Positions 8,169-16,310 of a stretch of 47,587 bases of DNA are shown here, piece by piece (position 1 is the first letter of the stretch; every line of letters starts with the position of its first letter). This DNA is from a bacterium (lineage in GTDB: Bacteria > Actinomycetota > Acidimicrobiia > Acidimicrobiales > Bin134): NCBI GenBank assembly GCA_026709025.1, contig JAPOTT010000042.1, positions 1 through 47,587 of the forward strand, given 5' to 3'. The notes beneath the pieces were generated by a model that saw nothing but the letters and a program-made list of their open reading frames with translations, was not told the DNA's origin and ran no database searches. Made by a program: the position numbers and the translations under genes.

Positions 8169-8267
8169 AGCCCACACGATGAGCCCGGCGCATATCAGCA
8201 GCCCTGCGGCTACAAACCAGTAGTCGAAATTGCTACGTTTATGGCCGCGGGTAGGATCAAAACCCAT
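8157..8267 (-). CDS. Small single-pass membrane protein (36 residues)
   Basis: A minus-strand frame from ATG (8265-8267) to TGA (8157-8159). The N-terminus is MGFDPTRGHKRSNFDYW, followed by one hydrophobic helix of about 18 residues that ends in WALLG. The layout, a short basic cytosolic head and a single membrane helix, is typical of real micro-proteins, and it fills a stretch that otherwise has no gene. Its start is only 11 bases from the divergent cytochrome c start, and its end overlaps the preceding convergent gene by 12 bases. No strong ribosome site precedes the ATG. Function unknown; an accessory subunit of a membrane redox complex would fit the neighbour but is a guess. Confidence 0.5.
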   Translation of the reverse strand: MGFDPTRGHKRSNFDYWFVAAGLLICAGLIVWALLG

Positions 8268-8278
8268 ACCCAAGTATC

Positions 8279-8677
8279 GTGCCAACAGTGCTTATTAGAA
8301 AAGTTTGGGCAACTGTGTTACCTAAGTCGTGGGGATTGTTGCTGGGATTGCTGGCGGGAACCATAGTTGTTGTAGCTAGCTGTAGCCCAGCTTCGGCTCC
8401 AGAGGTGACAGTAGGAGCCGATGGCACTACAGATGCTGTGTTGGTAACCGGCAGGGAAGTGTTTATGGATCGCTGTGTGGCTTGCCATGATGCCGATGGT
8501 AGCGGCAACACCATCGGGCCTCGGTTGAACAATGGCCGCTTGTTGGATGTGTATCCAACCCTAGAGGCGGCTGCGGTAGTGGTTGCTGAGGGCAAGAATC
8601 GCATGCCTGGGTTTTCTAGCTCTCTTACCCCTACCGAGATCAACGCGGTGCTGCGATATATCAGCGAAGTTTTGTAG
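8279..8677 (+). CDS. Class I cytochrome c lipoprotein
   Basis: 132 residues. A hydrophobic N-terminus ends in a lipobox VASC (C35), so the protein is probably tethered to the outer face of the membrane. One haem c site, CVACH (C66, C69, H70), is followed by the usual DxxGSGNTIGP stretch, and M109 in RMPGF is the likely sixth ligand. The size and fold are those of a small mono-haem electron carrier serving a respiratory complex. Start is GTG 8279 by reading frame; the GTG at 8288 is equally possible and would leave more room for the divergent small ORF. Confidence 0.88.
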   Translation: MPTVLIRKVWATVLPKSWGLLLGLLAGTIVVVASCSPASAPEVTVGADGTTDAVLVTGREVFMDRCVACHDADGSGNTIGPRLNNGRLLDVYPTLEAAAVVVAEGKNRMPGFSSSLTPTEINAVLRYISEVL

Positions 8678-8711
8678 TACACAGCACTAGTTGTCACAGT
8701 ATCTCCGGTAG

Positions 8712-8774
8712 GGTGTGTGTGGCGTTCGTGGCCCGCCGCAGAGGACACCTTGTTAGCCCGGGGAGTTAGCCCCG
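8712..8774 (+). other. Two predicted hairpins upstream of comM
   Basis: In the 112-base gap between cytochrome c and comM, GGTGT/ACACC (8712-8716 with 8745-8749) encloses GGCG/CGCC (8721-8724 with 8734-8737). A second stem CGGGG/CCCCG (8759-8763 with 8770-8774, loop AGTTAG) ends 15 bases before the comM GTG. Neither is followed by a T-run, so a terminator is unlikely. They may form a structured leader for the long operon that begins here. Confidence 0.3.
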
Positions 8775-8789
8775 AGAAAGCACCGTATC

Positions 8790-10322
8790 GTGCTAGCCAC
8801 AATTTCAGCCTCTGTTTTGGCAGGCATCACCGGTCATCGGGTTGCGGTAGAGGTACATGTATCTAACGGGCTTCCCACATTTACCGTTGTGGGTTTACCC
8901 GATGCCGCTTGTCGCGAAGCTAGAGATCGTGTACGTGCCGCTTTGATTTCTAGTGGGATGAAGTGGCCGCCGGGACGAATTACCGTGAACTTAGCCCCAT
9001 CTGGAATCCGCAAAGAAGGCCCAGGGTTGGATTTAGCCATTGCTATGGGAGTGCTGGTGGCCGATGAGCAGCTGGCACCTGAAGCGGTGGCTGATATGGC
9101 CTTTCTGGCTGAGTTGGGTTTAGACGGCAGACTGCGTGCGGTGCCCGGCGTGTTGCCGCAAACTCGCTGCTTGACTACAGCCACCGTTGTGGTGGCACCT
9201 GCAAGCGCCGAAGAAGCGGGTTTGGCAAGCGGGCCTGTGGTTCGCTCGCCAAGCACCCTACAGGAGTTGGTTGCGGTGTTGCTGGGTGATGAACCGTGGC
9301 CTGATGTTGTTATGTCGTCTACCGCCCGCACTACTACTGCAATAGCCGACTTGGCCGATGTGAAGGGCCAACACATGGCTCGCTTAGGTTTGGAGGTGGC
9401 CGCTGCGGGTGGGCATCACTTGTTGCTGATTGGCCCACCCGGGGCGGGGAAAACCATGTTGGCTAGACGCCTGCCTGGGCTTTTGCCCCCGCTAGATGAT
9501 GCTACTGCCATTGAAACCACCATGGTGCATTCGGCTGCGGGCTTGGATTTGTCTGCAGGGGGGCTGATCCGCCTCGCGCCATGGCAAGCGCCCCATCATT
9601 CTGTGTCGATGATTGCTCTAGTAGGGGGTGGCAGCCGTGCTTTGCGACCTGGTGCCATTAGTTGTGCTCATGGTGGGGTGCTCTTTTTAGATGAGATGGG
9701 CGAGTTTGCACCCCAAGCCCTAGATGCTTTGCGTCAACCTTTAGAGGAGGGTGTAATTAGGGTGCATCGGGCTACTGCTGCTGCATCCTTTCCGGCTCGG
9801 TTTTTGCTGGTAGGAGCTATGAACCCTTGCCCGTGCGGAGAGCTTGGGCAGCCTGGGATGTGTCGCTGTACGCCGCTAGCTCGCCTGCGTTACGCTCGTC
9901 GTTTGAGTGGCCCGTTGCTGGATCGTTTTGACCTGCGTATCCATGTGGGCCGTCCCGAGGTGTGCCACCTGTTTGACCCCACCCCCGCCGAATCCACCGC
10001 TAAGGTGCGGGAGCGGGTGGATCAAGCTCGGAGTGCAGCTAGGGAGCGGGGTGTGGCAGCCAACAGCGAGCTTTCTGATGATGCGCTAGAAGACTTTGCC
10101 CCATTAGCCCCAGATGCTAAGAACCTGTTTTCTGCGGCCATAGCCGATGGCCGTCTCACGGCGCGAGGTTTTCAGCGGGTGCGCCGGGTAGCGCTAACAA
10201 TGGCCGACTTGGCCGGTGAGGTGCCCCCGCTGAGTGGCGAACAGGTGGCGCAAGCCCTCTTTATGCGCACCGAGCCGGTAACCGTGGCTCAAGAGTCGCA
10301 GAGGTTGGCCCGTGCCCGCTAG
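8790..10322 (+). CDS. comM: YifB/ComM family Mg-chelatase-like AAA+ ATPase
   Basis: 510 residues, the usual family length. An N-terminal ChlI-like domain opens with the family's LPTFTVVGLPDAA (28-40). A AAA+ core follows with Walker A GPPGAGKT (215-222) and Walker B VLFLDE (297-302), then a four-cysteine MNPCPCG...CRC stretch (C347, C349, C358, C360) and a C-terminal helical domain. ComM is known as a hexameric helicase that promotes branch migration during integration of transforming DNA. Its overlap with dprA by 11 bases supports that role. Start GTG 8790 fits the conserved N-terminus. Confidence 0.93.
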   Translation: MLATISASVLAGITGHRVAVEVHVSNGLPTFTVVGLPDAACREARDRVRAALISSGMKWPPGRITVNLAPSGIRKEGPGLDLAIAMGVLVADEQLAPEAVADMAFLAELGLDGRLRAVPGVLPQTRCLTTATVVVAPASAEEAGLASGPVVRSPSTLQELVAVLLGDEPWPDVVMSSTARTTTAIADLADVKGQHMARLGLEVAAAGGHHLLLIGPPGAGKTMLARRLPGLLPPLDDATAIETTMVHSAAGLDLSAGGLIRLAPWQAPHHSVSMIALVGGGSRALRPGAISCAHGGVLFLDEMGEFAPQALDALRQPLEEGVIRVHRATAAASFPARFLLVGAMNPCPCGELGQPGMCRCTPLARLRYARRLSGPLLDRFDLRIHVGRPEVCHLFDPTPAESTAKVRERVDQARSAARERGVAANSELSDDALEDFAPLAPDAKNLFSAAIADGRLTARGFQRVRRVALTMADLAGEVPPLSGEQVAQALFMRTEPVTVAQESQRLARAR

Positions 10323-11508
10323 CGATGCGCTGAACATCCCTGAAGCTAACGGGGGCGGGCATGTTGGTTGGCATAAGCACGGCCTCGGTCAGCATCCATC
10401 TGAGCCAACCGGAGAGTTGCCGCTAGAGGCTTGGCTGGTAGCCCTAGCGGTTTTACCCGCGGTGGGCCCGGCGCGGCTGCGAGCATTGTTAGATATCGCT
10501 GAGCCCGAGGCGGTGTGGGAGCGTTTGCAGGTGAACTCTGATAAGGAGTTAGTTGCGGTGGCTGGCAGCTATCAACTGTTTGAGAGCTGGCGGCGGTGTG
10601 TGCGTGAGGTAGATGTGGCGCTGCTTTGGAGCTTGCATCGCAGCCAAGATATTGGGGTGGCAGCTTTGGGCACGCCTAGCTATCCGCAGGTACTTGCAGC
10701 CGATATTGAGCCTCCTGTGGTGTTGTTTCATCAAGGAGACCTGAGCGCAATAGCTGGCCCGTGTGTGGCAATAGTGGGCACTCGCCGCTGCACACGATAT
10801 GGCAGCGAGGTGGCCTTTGATTTAGGACGCGACTTAGCGAAAGCGGGCGTTGGGGTGGTGTCTGGGTTGGCGTTGGGCATTGATGCAGCTGCCCATGCCG
10901 GTGCTTTGGAGGCAGCAGCAAAACCCCCGATTGGTGTGGTGGGCAGCGGCCTAGATCAGGTTTATCCTGAGCGTAATCGCTCTTTGTGGCGGGCGGTTGC
11001 TGAGGCGGGTGTGCTGTTAGGAGAAGCGCCTTTAGGAGCGGCACCCGAGCGTTGGAGGTTTCCGGCTCGTAACCGCATAATTGCTGCGCTTGTTGATGTT
11101 GTGGTTGTGGTGGAATCTCATGCAAAAGGTGGTTCTATGCATACTGTGACAGAGGCGCTCAAGCGAGACAAGTACGTAATGGCTGTGCCCGGGCCTGTGA
11201 GGAGCTCGGCTTCAAACGGGTGTATTGAGCTTTTAGCCGATGGTGGTGCGCCTTGTCGGGATGCGGGTGATGTGCTTTTAGCCTTGGGGGTTTCGCTTCC
11301 CGAAACACCCAAGCTGGACTACAGGCCACAGCCCAACACCATAGGGCAGCAGGTATTGGATGCGTTGGGTTGGCAGCCAGCTGACGCTGAGCAGATACAG
11401 GCTCGCAGTGGATTGGTGATGACTCAGGTGGCATGTGCCATAGAGGAGTTGCGCGCTGCTGGTTGGGTGGCGGTATCGGGCCGCTGGATAGAACAGGTTG
11501 CTCCATGA
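10312..11508 (+). CDS. dprA: DNA-processing protein DprA
   Basis: 398 residues. It loads RecA on incoming single-stranded DNA in transformation and is widespread in bacteria not known to be competent. An N-terminal extension and a SAM-like helical part (about 36-110) precede the Rossmann-type domain with VGTRR (155-159), SGLALGIDAAAH (184-195), GSGLDxxYP (211-219) and FPARNRI (250-256). A C-terminal winged helix of the DprA type (about 343-395) is present. The GTG start at 10312 overlaps comM; the first 35 residues are Gly/His-rich and weakly constrained, so a later start is possible. The stop overlaps the xerC start as ATGA. Confidence 0.95.
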   Translation: MPASDALNIPEANGGGHVGWHKHGLGQHPSEPTGELPLEAWLVALAVLPAVGPARLRALLDIAEPEAVWERLQVNSDKELVAVAGSYQLFESWRRCVREVDVALLWSLHRSQDIGVAALGTPSYPQVLAADIEPPVVLFHQGDLSAIAGPCVAIVGTRRCTRYGSEVAFDLGRDLAKAGVGVVSGLALGIDAAAHAGALEAAAKPPIGVVGSGLDQVYPERNRSLWRAVAEAGVLLGEAPLGAAPERWRFPARNRIIAALVDVVVVVESHAKGGSMHTVTEALKRDKYVMAVPGPVRSSASNGCIELLADGGAPCRDAGDVLLALGVSLPETPKLDYRPQPNTIGQQVLDALGWQPADAEQIQARSGLVMTQVACAIEELRAAGWVAVSGRWIEQVAP

Positions 11509-12494
11509 CCGTGAGCGGAATCAACACGCGTTCGGTATCTGGTGGGTTTGCCAAGTATTCTGAAGAGTTGATGGCATGGGATTTGGATCACTTTGTTGCT
11601 TCTTTGGGTTCAGTTTCGCCTGCAACAGCAAAGATGTACCAGCGGGAGGTTGAAGAGTTTGCCCGGTGGGTACTGCAAGAAGCTAGCGATGCTGGACCTG
11701 CTGTTGTGGTGTCTTTAGAACCTGGCGATGTGCCAACAGCAGTGGTGCGTAAGTATCTGGCGCATCTCACTACCCATGATTACGCTCGCAAAACGGTAGC
11801 TCGCAAAGCATCTTCGTTGCGCCGCTATTTTAGGTGGGCGAAGCGCACCGGTCGCATTACCTCTGATCCTTGCACAGGTATCACGGTGCCTTTGCGAGAA
11901 CGGCGTTTGCCCAGAGTGTTGCGCTCAGAGGAACTAGAGGTGTTTTTGGATAAGCCGCGTGCTGTTGTCCAAGACGATCCCATACCCCGACGCCAGCGTG
12001 ATGATGCTGTGCTGGAGTTGTTGTATGGGAGTGGCTTGCGGGTGAGTGAGGTGTGCGCCATGCAGATTGCAGATGTTGAGCTAGACCGTCACCGCTTAAC
12101 CGTACGTGGTAAGGGTGCCAAGCAGCGGGTTGTGCCACTGAGCGAACCTTCGGTTATGGCTTTGCGAGCTTGGTTGACCCAGGGTCGACCAGCGATGGCA
12201 GACCCAGATTTAGATGGGTCAAATCCAGCGGATCAAGTGGTGTTTGTGAACTTACGTGGTCGTCCGATGAACACGCAGGCGGTGCGAAGGTTGGTAGATC
12301 GTCGTGCGACAACCAAGACGAACCCTCACGCCATGCGCCATACCTTTGCCACCCATTTGTTGGACGGGGGAGCTGATCTGCGCCAAGTGCAAGAGCTTTT
12401 GGGTCATGCGGATTTGGGGTCTACGCAGATTTACACTCACGTGAGCAAAGAACGCCTGCGTAAGGTAGTGCAAACCAGCCACCCGCGAGGCTAG
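11505..12494 (+). CDS. xerC: Tyrosine recombinase XerC/XerD
   Basis: 329 residues from ATG 11505, chosen because it gives a four-base ATGA overlap with dprA and the usual N-terminal SAM-like domain. The catalytic set is complete: R179 (GSGLRVSE), K203 (RGKGAKQR), H275 and R278 (PHAMRHTFATHLL), H301 (LLGHADLGSTQIYTH) and nucleophile Y310. The normal length and position in a housekeeping operon point to chromosome-dimer resolution at dif rather than a phage or transposon integrase. XerC and XerD cannot be separated with confidence by eye; XerC is preferred from operon position. Confidence 0.92.
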   Translation: MTVSGINTRSVSGGFAKYSEELMAWDLDHFVASLGSVSPATAKMYQREVEEFARWVLQEASDAGPAVVVSLEPGDVPTAVVRKYLAHLTTHDYARKTVARKASSLRRYFRWAKRTGRITSDPCTGITVPLRERRLPRVLRSEELEVFLDKPRAVVQDDPIPRRQRDDAVLELLYGSGLRVSEVCAMQIADVELDRHRLTVRGKGAKQRVVPLSEPSVMALRAWLTQGRPAMADPDLDGSNPADQVVFVNLRGRPMNTQAVRRLVDRRATTKTNPHAMRHTFATHLLDGGADLRQVQELLGHADLGSTQIYTHVSKERLRKVVQTSHPRG

Positions 12495-12546
12495 TGCTTT
12501 TAGTTGTGTTTGCGCGCTAGATGAATCAGATGAATCGTGCGGGGAC

Positions 12547-13095
12547 ATGAGCAGGAGGCAGCGCCAAAGGCGCACAGCAGGCGTGGGTTTCCACATCACG
12601 AACTTGGCGCTTGTGGTGGTGTGTGGCGTGCTGTGCGTGGTGTTGGTGCTCAATTTAGAGCAGACGGAGTTAGGCCCAACAGCACAAGCTCAAATGGCAT
12701 TGGCTTCTGAGGTGCCCGTGGTGCGCTATCAGCCCGCAATTCAGGCAGAGGTTGTGGACTTTTTCCGTCCCCCAGCCCATATTGGTGCTCCTGGTAATCG
12801 AGGTTGGGAATACAGCACCGCAAACGGCCAAGCCGTGTACGCTGCCGCAGCCGGTGAGGTGTTGTTTGCTGGCACAGTGGCCACCAATCGCTTTGTTACG
12901 TTGTTGCATGCAGATGGCTTGCGTACAACCTACGGCTATTTGACGCAGATTTTGGTAGAAGAAGGCGATGTGGTTGCGGATAGGCAGGTATTGGGCACCA
13001 CCTCTGATCGGTTTTTCTTTAGCGTGCGCGCTGGCGAGGAGTATCTTGATCCTGCCCATGTTTTGGCCGTTGGTCGTGTGCGGCTAGTTGCTTGA
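12547..13095 (+). CDS. Membrane-anchored M23/LytM-like protein lacking zinc ligands
   Basis: 182 residues from ATG 12547 with a GGGG stretch just upstream. A single membrane helix (about 17-37) and a short linker precede an M23 beta-barrel domain (about 75-170). The domain keeps the fold signatures (GQAVYAAAAGEVLFAG, HADGLRTTYGYL, VEEGDVV), but the metal positions are changed: N84 and E88 where active enzymes have His and Asp, Y131 in the YAHL position, and F157 in the LHFEV position. It is therefore very likely not a peptidase; degenerate LytM proteins act as amidase activators or cell-wall-binding scaffolds. A gene of this family just before rpsB is common in actinobacteria. Confidence 0.82.
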   Translation: MSRRQRQRRTAGVGFHITNLALVVVCGVLCVVLVLNLEQTELGPTAQAQMALASEVPVVRYQPAIQAEVVDFFRPPAHIGAPGNRGWEYSTANGQAVYAAAAGEVLFAGTVATNRFVTLLHADGLRTTYGYLTQILVEEGDVVADRQVLGTTSDRFFFSVRAGEEYLDPAHVLAVGRVRLVA

Positions 13096-13183
13096 CCAAT
13101 AAGTCCGCTATTGTTTTAGGTGGTTTGAAAAATTGGCTAGCAAAACTTTGTTAGCAACACCTTTCAGTCCACAAAAATTACCG

Positions 13184-13224
13184 CCCGGGGCATCCCACGG
13201 TCGTCGTTTGGCGCAGACCCCGGG
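13184..13224 (+). promoter_or_regulatory. Hairpin in the rpsB leader
   Basis: CCCGGGG (13184-13190) pairs perfectly with CCCCGGG (13218-13224) around a 27-base loop, about 30 bases before the rpsB start and upstream of its ribosome site (AAGGAG, 13244-13249). The 159-base leader also holds an imperfect dyad GCTAGCAAA/TTTGTTAGC (13136-13155). S2 is known to repress rpsB-tsf through its mRNA leader in some bacteria, so an autoregulatory structure is plausible here but unproven. Confidence 0.4.
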
Positions 13225-13254
13225 TTTCGCTGAACCGTTGGGGAAGGAGAAGAC

Positions 13255-14184
13255 ATGGCACCTGTTGTGACCATGCGTCAACTGTTGGATGCCGGGGTTC
13301 ATTTCGGCCATCAAACCCGTCGCTGGAACCCAAAGATGCAACGCTTTATTTTTGGGGAGCGAGATGGCATCTACATCATCGATCTGAAACAGACGCTGGC
13401 CCACATTGAGTCGGCTTATGTGTATGTGCGAGATTTGGTTGCCGAGGGTGGCCAAGTGCTGTTTGTGGGTACCAAAAAGCAAGCCCAAGACAGTGTGCAG
13501 AGCTATGCCGAGCGAGTAGGTATGCCGTACATCAACGAGCGTTGGTTAGGCGGTTTGCTTACTAACTTTGAGACAATCTCCAAGCGCATGGGCAAAATGA
13601 AGGAGTTCCAGCGGATGCGGAGTTCTGGAGAGCTAGAGGTGATGCCCAAAAAAGAGGCTCTTTTGATTTCCCGTGAACTTGCCAAACTAGAACGCAACCT
13701 GAACGGTATCCGCGACCTAACCCGTCCGCCTGATGCGGTGTTTGTGTTGGACACCAAAAAGGAACACATCGCGGTTGCAGAGGCCAACAAGCTAAAGTTG
13801 CCGGTTATTGCAGTGGTGGATACCAACTGCGATCCAGATGTGATTCAGTACGTGATTCCTGGCAATGACGATGCCATTCGATCTGGTGAGCTGATGTGCA
13901 GGGTGATGAGCGAAGCGGTGATTGAGGGTAGGTATATGGCTCAAGCGCATAGGCCGGTTGTAGCTGAGGCAGCGCCGGTTGTAGCTGAGGCTGAACCTGC
14001 AGAAGCCCAGGCCACAGAAAAACCAGCACCTGAAGTTGAGTTGGCAACTGAGCCGCAGGCAACAGAATCGGTTACAGAAACAGCACCAGTTGAAGCAGAG
14101 GCTGAAGCAGTAACTGAGCCTTTGGAGCCAGAGCTAGCTACAGAACAAGCCGCAGGGGCTACAGAACTCAAGGAGTTGGTGTGA
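13255..14184 (+). CDS. rpsB: 30S ribosomal protein S2
   Basis: 309 residues; the S2 core covers about 1-228, with the typical [19 protein letters not shown] near the start, LGGLLTNF and the [19 protein letters not shown] stretch. It sits on the back of the 30S subunit and helps bind S1 or its counterpart and the mRNA exit region. A tail of about 81 residues (229-309), rich in Glu, Ala, Thr and Pro, is added. Such acidic tails are seen on S2 of several actinobacteria and are probably disordered. A 21-bp period repeat (13953-13991) encodes part of the tail. ATG 13255 has a clear AAGGAG site. The stop overlaps the tsf start as GTGA. Confidence 0.98.
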   Translation: MAPVVTMRQLLDAGVHFGHQTRRWNPKMQRFIFGERDGIYIIDLKQTLAHIESAYVYVRDLVAEGGQVLFVGTKKQAQDSVQSYAERVGMPYINERWLGGLLTNFETISKRMGKMKEFQRMRSSGELEVMPKKEALLISRELAKLERNLNGIRDLTRPPDAVFVLDTKKEHIAVAEANKLKLPVIAVVDTNCDPDVIQYVIPGNDDAIRSGELMCRVMSEAVIEGRYMAQAHRPVVAEAAPVVAEAEPAEAQATEKPAPEVELATEPQATESVTETAPVEAEAEAVTEPLEPELATEQAAGATELKELV

Positions 14185-14972
14185 GCGATTTTACAGCTTT
14201 AGATGTAAAGGCCCTGCGCGAAGCTACCGGCGCGGGCATGATGGACTGCAAACGGGCTCTTACTGAAGCTAGCGGCGATTCAGAAGCTGCTGCCCAATGG
14301 CTCCGCGAAAAAGGTATCGCAAAGGTGGCCGCTCGGGCTGAGCGCGACAGCAACCAGGGCACCGTGGCTCTGGCAAGCAATTCCCGCACAGCCGCCATTG
14401 TGGAACTGCGTTGCGAAACTGATTTTTCTGCTAAGGCCACAGATTTCGTGACCTTAGCCAACGAGCTAGCAGAGCTGGTTTTGCAAGAGGGGCCGCAGGT
14501 GATGGATTCTCGTGCCGATGCCATTCAAGAACTTAGCTTGGCCAAAAAAGAAAACATCCATCTCGGCAAGGTGGCCCGGGTGCAGGCAGGTGAGGGCAAC
14601 CTGTTAGATACCTACTTGCACACCCAAGATGGCCGGGGCACCACTGCTGTGGTGGTTGAAGCCAAAGGCATCAGCGCGGAGTTGGCCCACGAGGTGGCCC
14701 TACACATTGCATTTGCTAAACCCGCAGTGTTGCATCGCGACCAAGTAGCCCCTGAAGATGTGGAACGGGAAAGAGAATCGCTGGTAGAGCTAACAAAGGC
14801 TGAAGGCAAGCCCGAACAAGCTTGGGACAAGATAGTTACCGGGCGCTTGCGGGCTTGGTACAGCGAACGTGTGTTGCTAGAGCAGGGAATGTTTGGTGAA
14901 AAAGAAACCGTGCAGTCCAAGCTAGGAGATGGCGAGATCGTGCGTTATGAGCTGGCCGCCATCGGTAGCTAG
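14181..14972 (+). CDS. tsf: Elongation factor Ts
   Basis: 263 residues. EF-Ts releases GDP from EF-Tu. The UBA-like N-terminal domain has [19 protein letters not shown] (9-27), and the core shows RCETDFSAK, the family's conserved contact region. Length is normal or slightly short, with a compact second core repeat. GTG start overlaps the rpsB stop (GTGA), the classic rpsB-tsf coupling. pyrH begins nine bases after its stop. Confidence 0.98.
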   Translation: MSDFTALDVKALREATGAGMMDCKRALTEASGDSEAAAQWLREKGIAKVAARAERDSNQGTVALASNSRTAAIVELRCETDFSAKATDFVTLANELAELVLQEGPQVMDSRADAIQELSLAKKENIHLGKVARVQAGEGNLLDTYLHTQDGRGTTAVVVEAKGISAELAHEVALHIAFAKPAVLHRDQVAPEDVERERESLVELTKAEGKPEQAWDKIVTGRLRAWYSERVLLEQGMFGEKETVQSKLGDGEIVRYELAAIGS

Positions 14973-14981
14973 TACTGGCCC

Positions 14982-15737
14982 ATGACTGCGGCTGGTACCA
15001 AGCGCCCTGGGCGCTGGGATCGCATTGTCCTGAAGCTCTCTGGTGAAGCTTTTGCAGGGGATGCTGGGTTTGGCATAGACGGAGAGATAGCTGCTCAGAT
15101 AGCTAACGAGATTGTAAAGGTTAGGCAAGAGTTTGTAACCGATGTGGCTGTTGTGGTGGGTGGGGGCAATATCTGGCGGGGGATGATAGGCACTGGTGCT
15201 GGTATGGATCGCGCTCAGGCCGACTATATGGGCATGTTAGCTACCGTCATAAACGCTTTGGCTTTGCAAGACACCTTGGAGCGACTAGGGCAGCCAACTA
15301 GAGTGCAGACTGCCATTGATATGGCACAGGTGGCTGAGCCGTATATCCGCCGCCGAGCTGTTCGTCATCTAGAAAAAGGGCGTGTGGTTATCTTTGCGGC
15401 TGGTACCGGCAACCCGTTTTTTACAACCGACACTGCCGCAGCGCTGCGAGCTGTAGAGATAGAAGCTGGCGTGTTGCTAAAGGGCACCCACAGTGGCACC
15501 GATGGCATCTACACAGACGATCCTCGCACTAATCCTGATGCCACAAAGTTAGATAAAGTGCGTTACATGGAGGTGCTGTCGGCGGGTTTGCGGGCTATGG
15601 ATAGCACCGCCGTTTCGTTGTGTATGGATAACAAACTCCCCATAGTAGTTTTCGACCTGTTACAGCCCGGTAACGTGGGTGCCATACTTGAGGGTCAGTC
15701 AATCGGTACGCTGGTGGCAGATGACAACCGGCAGTGA
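14982..15737 (+). CDS. pyrH: Uridylate kinase
   Basis: 251 residues of the amino-acid-kinase fold. It phosphorylates UMP to UDP in pyrimidine synthesis and works as a hexamer. Visible motifs are VLKLSGEAF near the N-terminus, [11 protein letters not shown], the [17 protein letters not shown] loop that contacts UMP, and the ATP-site stretch [18 protein letters not shown]. Start ATG 14982 leaves a ten-residue basic lead (KRPGRWDR). The end overlaps the frr start by 17 bases. Confidence 0.97.
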   Translation: MTAAGTKRPGRWDRIVLKLSGEAFAGDAGFGIDGEIAAQIANEIVKVRQEFVTDVAVVVGGGNIWRGMIGTGAGMDRAQADYMGMLATVINALALQDTLERLGQPTRVQTAIDMAQVAEPYIRRRAVRHLEKGRVVIFAAGTGNPFFTTDTAAALRAVEIEAGVLLKGTHSGTDGIYTDDPRTNPDATKLDKVRYMEVLSAGLRAMDSTAVSLCMDNKLPIVVFDLLQPGNVGAILEGQSIGTLVADDNRQ

Positions 15738-16296
15738 TCTAACCGACTTGGCCATCCAAGAGGCCCAAGAGCGAATGGACGGGGCGGTCAGTCGTGCCCG
15801 TCAGCAGTTTGCCTCAGTTAGGACTGGTCGGGCATCATCGGCGCTGTTTGAGCGCTTTATGGTGGATTACCATGGCACCGATGTGCCGCTCAAACAGCTT
15901 GTCAGCTTCAGCGTGCCTGAGCCGCAACTCTTGGTGATATCGCCGTTTGATAAGTCGTCTATTCCGTCTATAGAACGGGCCATAGTGCAGGCTGATATTG
16001 GCATAAACCCGAGCAACGATGGCAGCGTGGTGCGCTTAGCGTTTCCGCCCCTTACCGAGGAACGGCGCCGTGAGCTAGTAAAGTTGGTTAAGCAGATGGC
16101 CGAGGAGGGTCGCGTGGCAATTCGCAATTCTCGGCGTGGCACCCGTCACGACATTGATCAACTTCAAAAAGATGGCGAGATCTCCGAAGATGTTGTGGCT
16201 AGAGCCAACAAAGAATTAGATCAACTAACTCATGCTCGCGAGAAGCTCATCAATGATGCCCTCAGCGTTAAAGAGCAAGAGCTGTTGGAAATCTGA
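15721..16296 (+). CDS. frr: Ribosome recycling factor
   Basis: 191 residues from ATG 15721. The longer open frame upstream lies inside pyrH and is not conserved-looking. RRF works with EF-G to split post-termination ribosomes. The core shows [20 protein letters not shown], the proline-rich [14 protein letters not shown] hinge region and the terminal [14 protein letters not shown] helix, all typical. The length is normal (about 185). It overlaps pyrH by 17 bases and precedes cdsA closely. No uppS gene lies between frr and cdsA, unlike many bacteria. Confidence 0.97.
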   Translation: MTTGSDLTDLAIQEAQERMDGAVSRARQQFASVRTGRASSALFERFMVDYHGTDVPLKQLVSFSVPEPQLLVISPFDKSSIPSIERAIVQADIGINPSNDGSVVRLAFPPLTEERRRELVKLVKQMAEEGRVAIRNSRRGTRHDIDQLQKDGEISEDVVARANKELDQLTHAREKLINDALSVKEQELLEI

Positions 16297-16300
16297 CGAC

Positions 16301-16305
16301 AGGAG
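16301..16305 (+). promoter_or_regulatory. Ribosome-binding site that fixes the cdsA start
   Basis: AGGAG at 16301-16305 is five bases before ATG 16311. It overlaps the alternative GTG at 16305, so ATG 16311 is the better start. Confidence 0.6.
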
Positions 16306-16310
16306 TGACA

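Noticed and set aside
8257-8802. 181-residue minus-strand open frame
   Set aside because: It is antisense to the cytochrome c gene with its intact haem motif, has low-complexity Ser/Thr/Pro composition and no recognisable domain.
13125-13155. Promoter for rpsB (TTGAAA with TTGTTA) and a dyad as terminator
   Set aside because: The -10 is poor, other -35 choices fit as well, and the dyad has no loop or T-run suited to a terminator.
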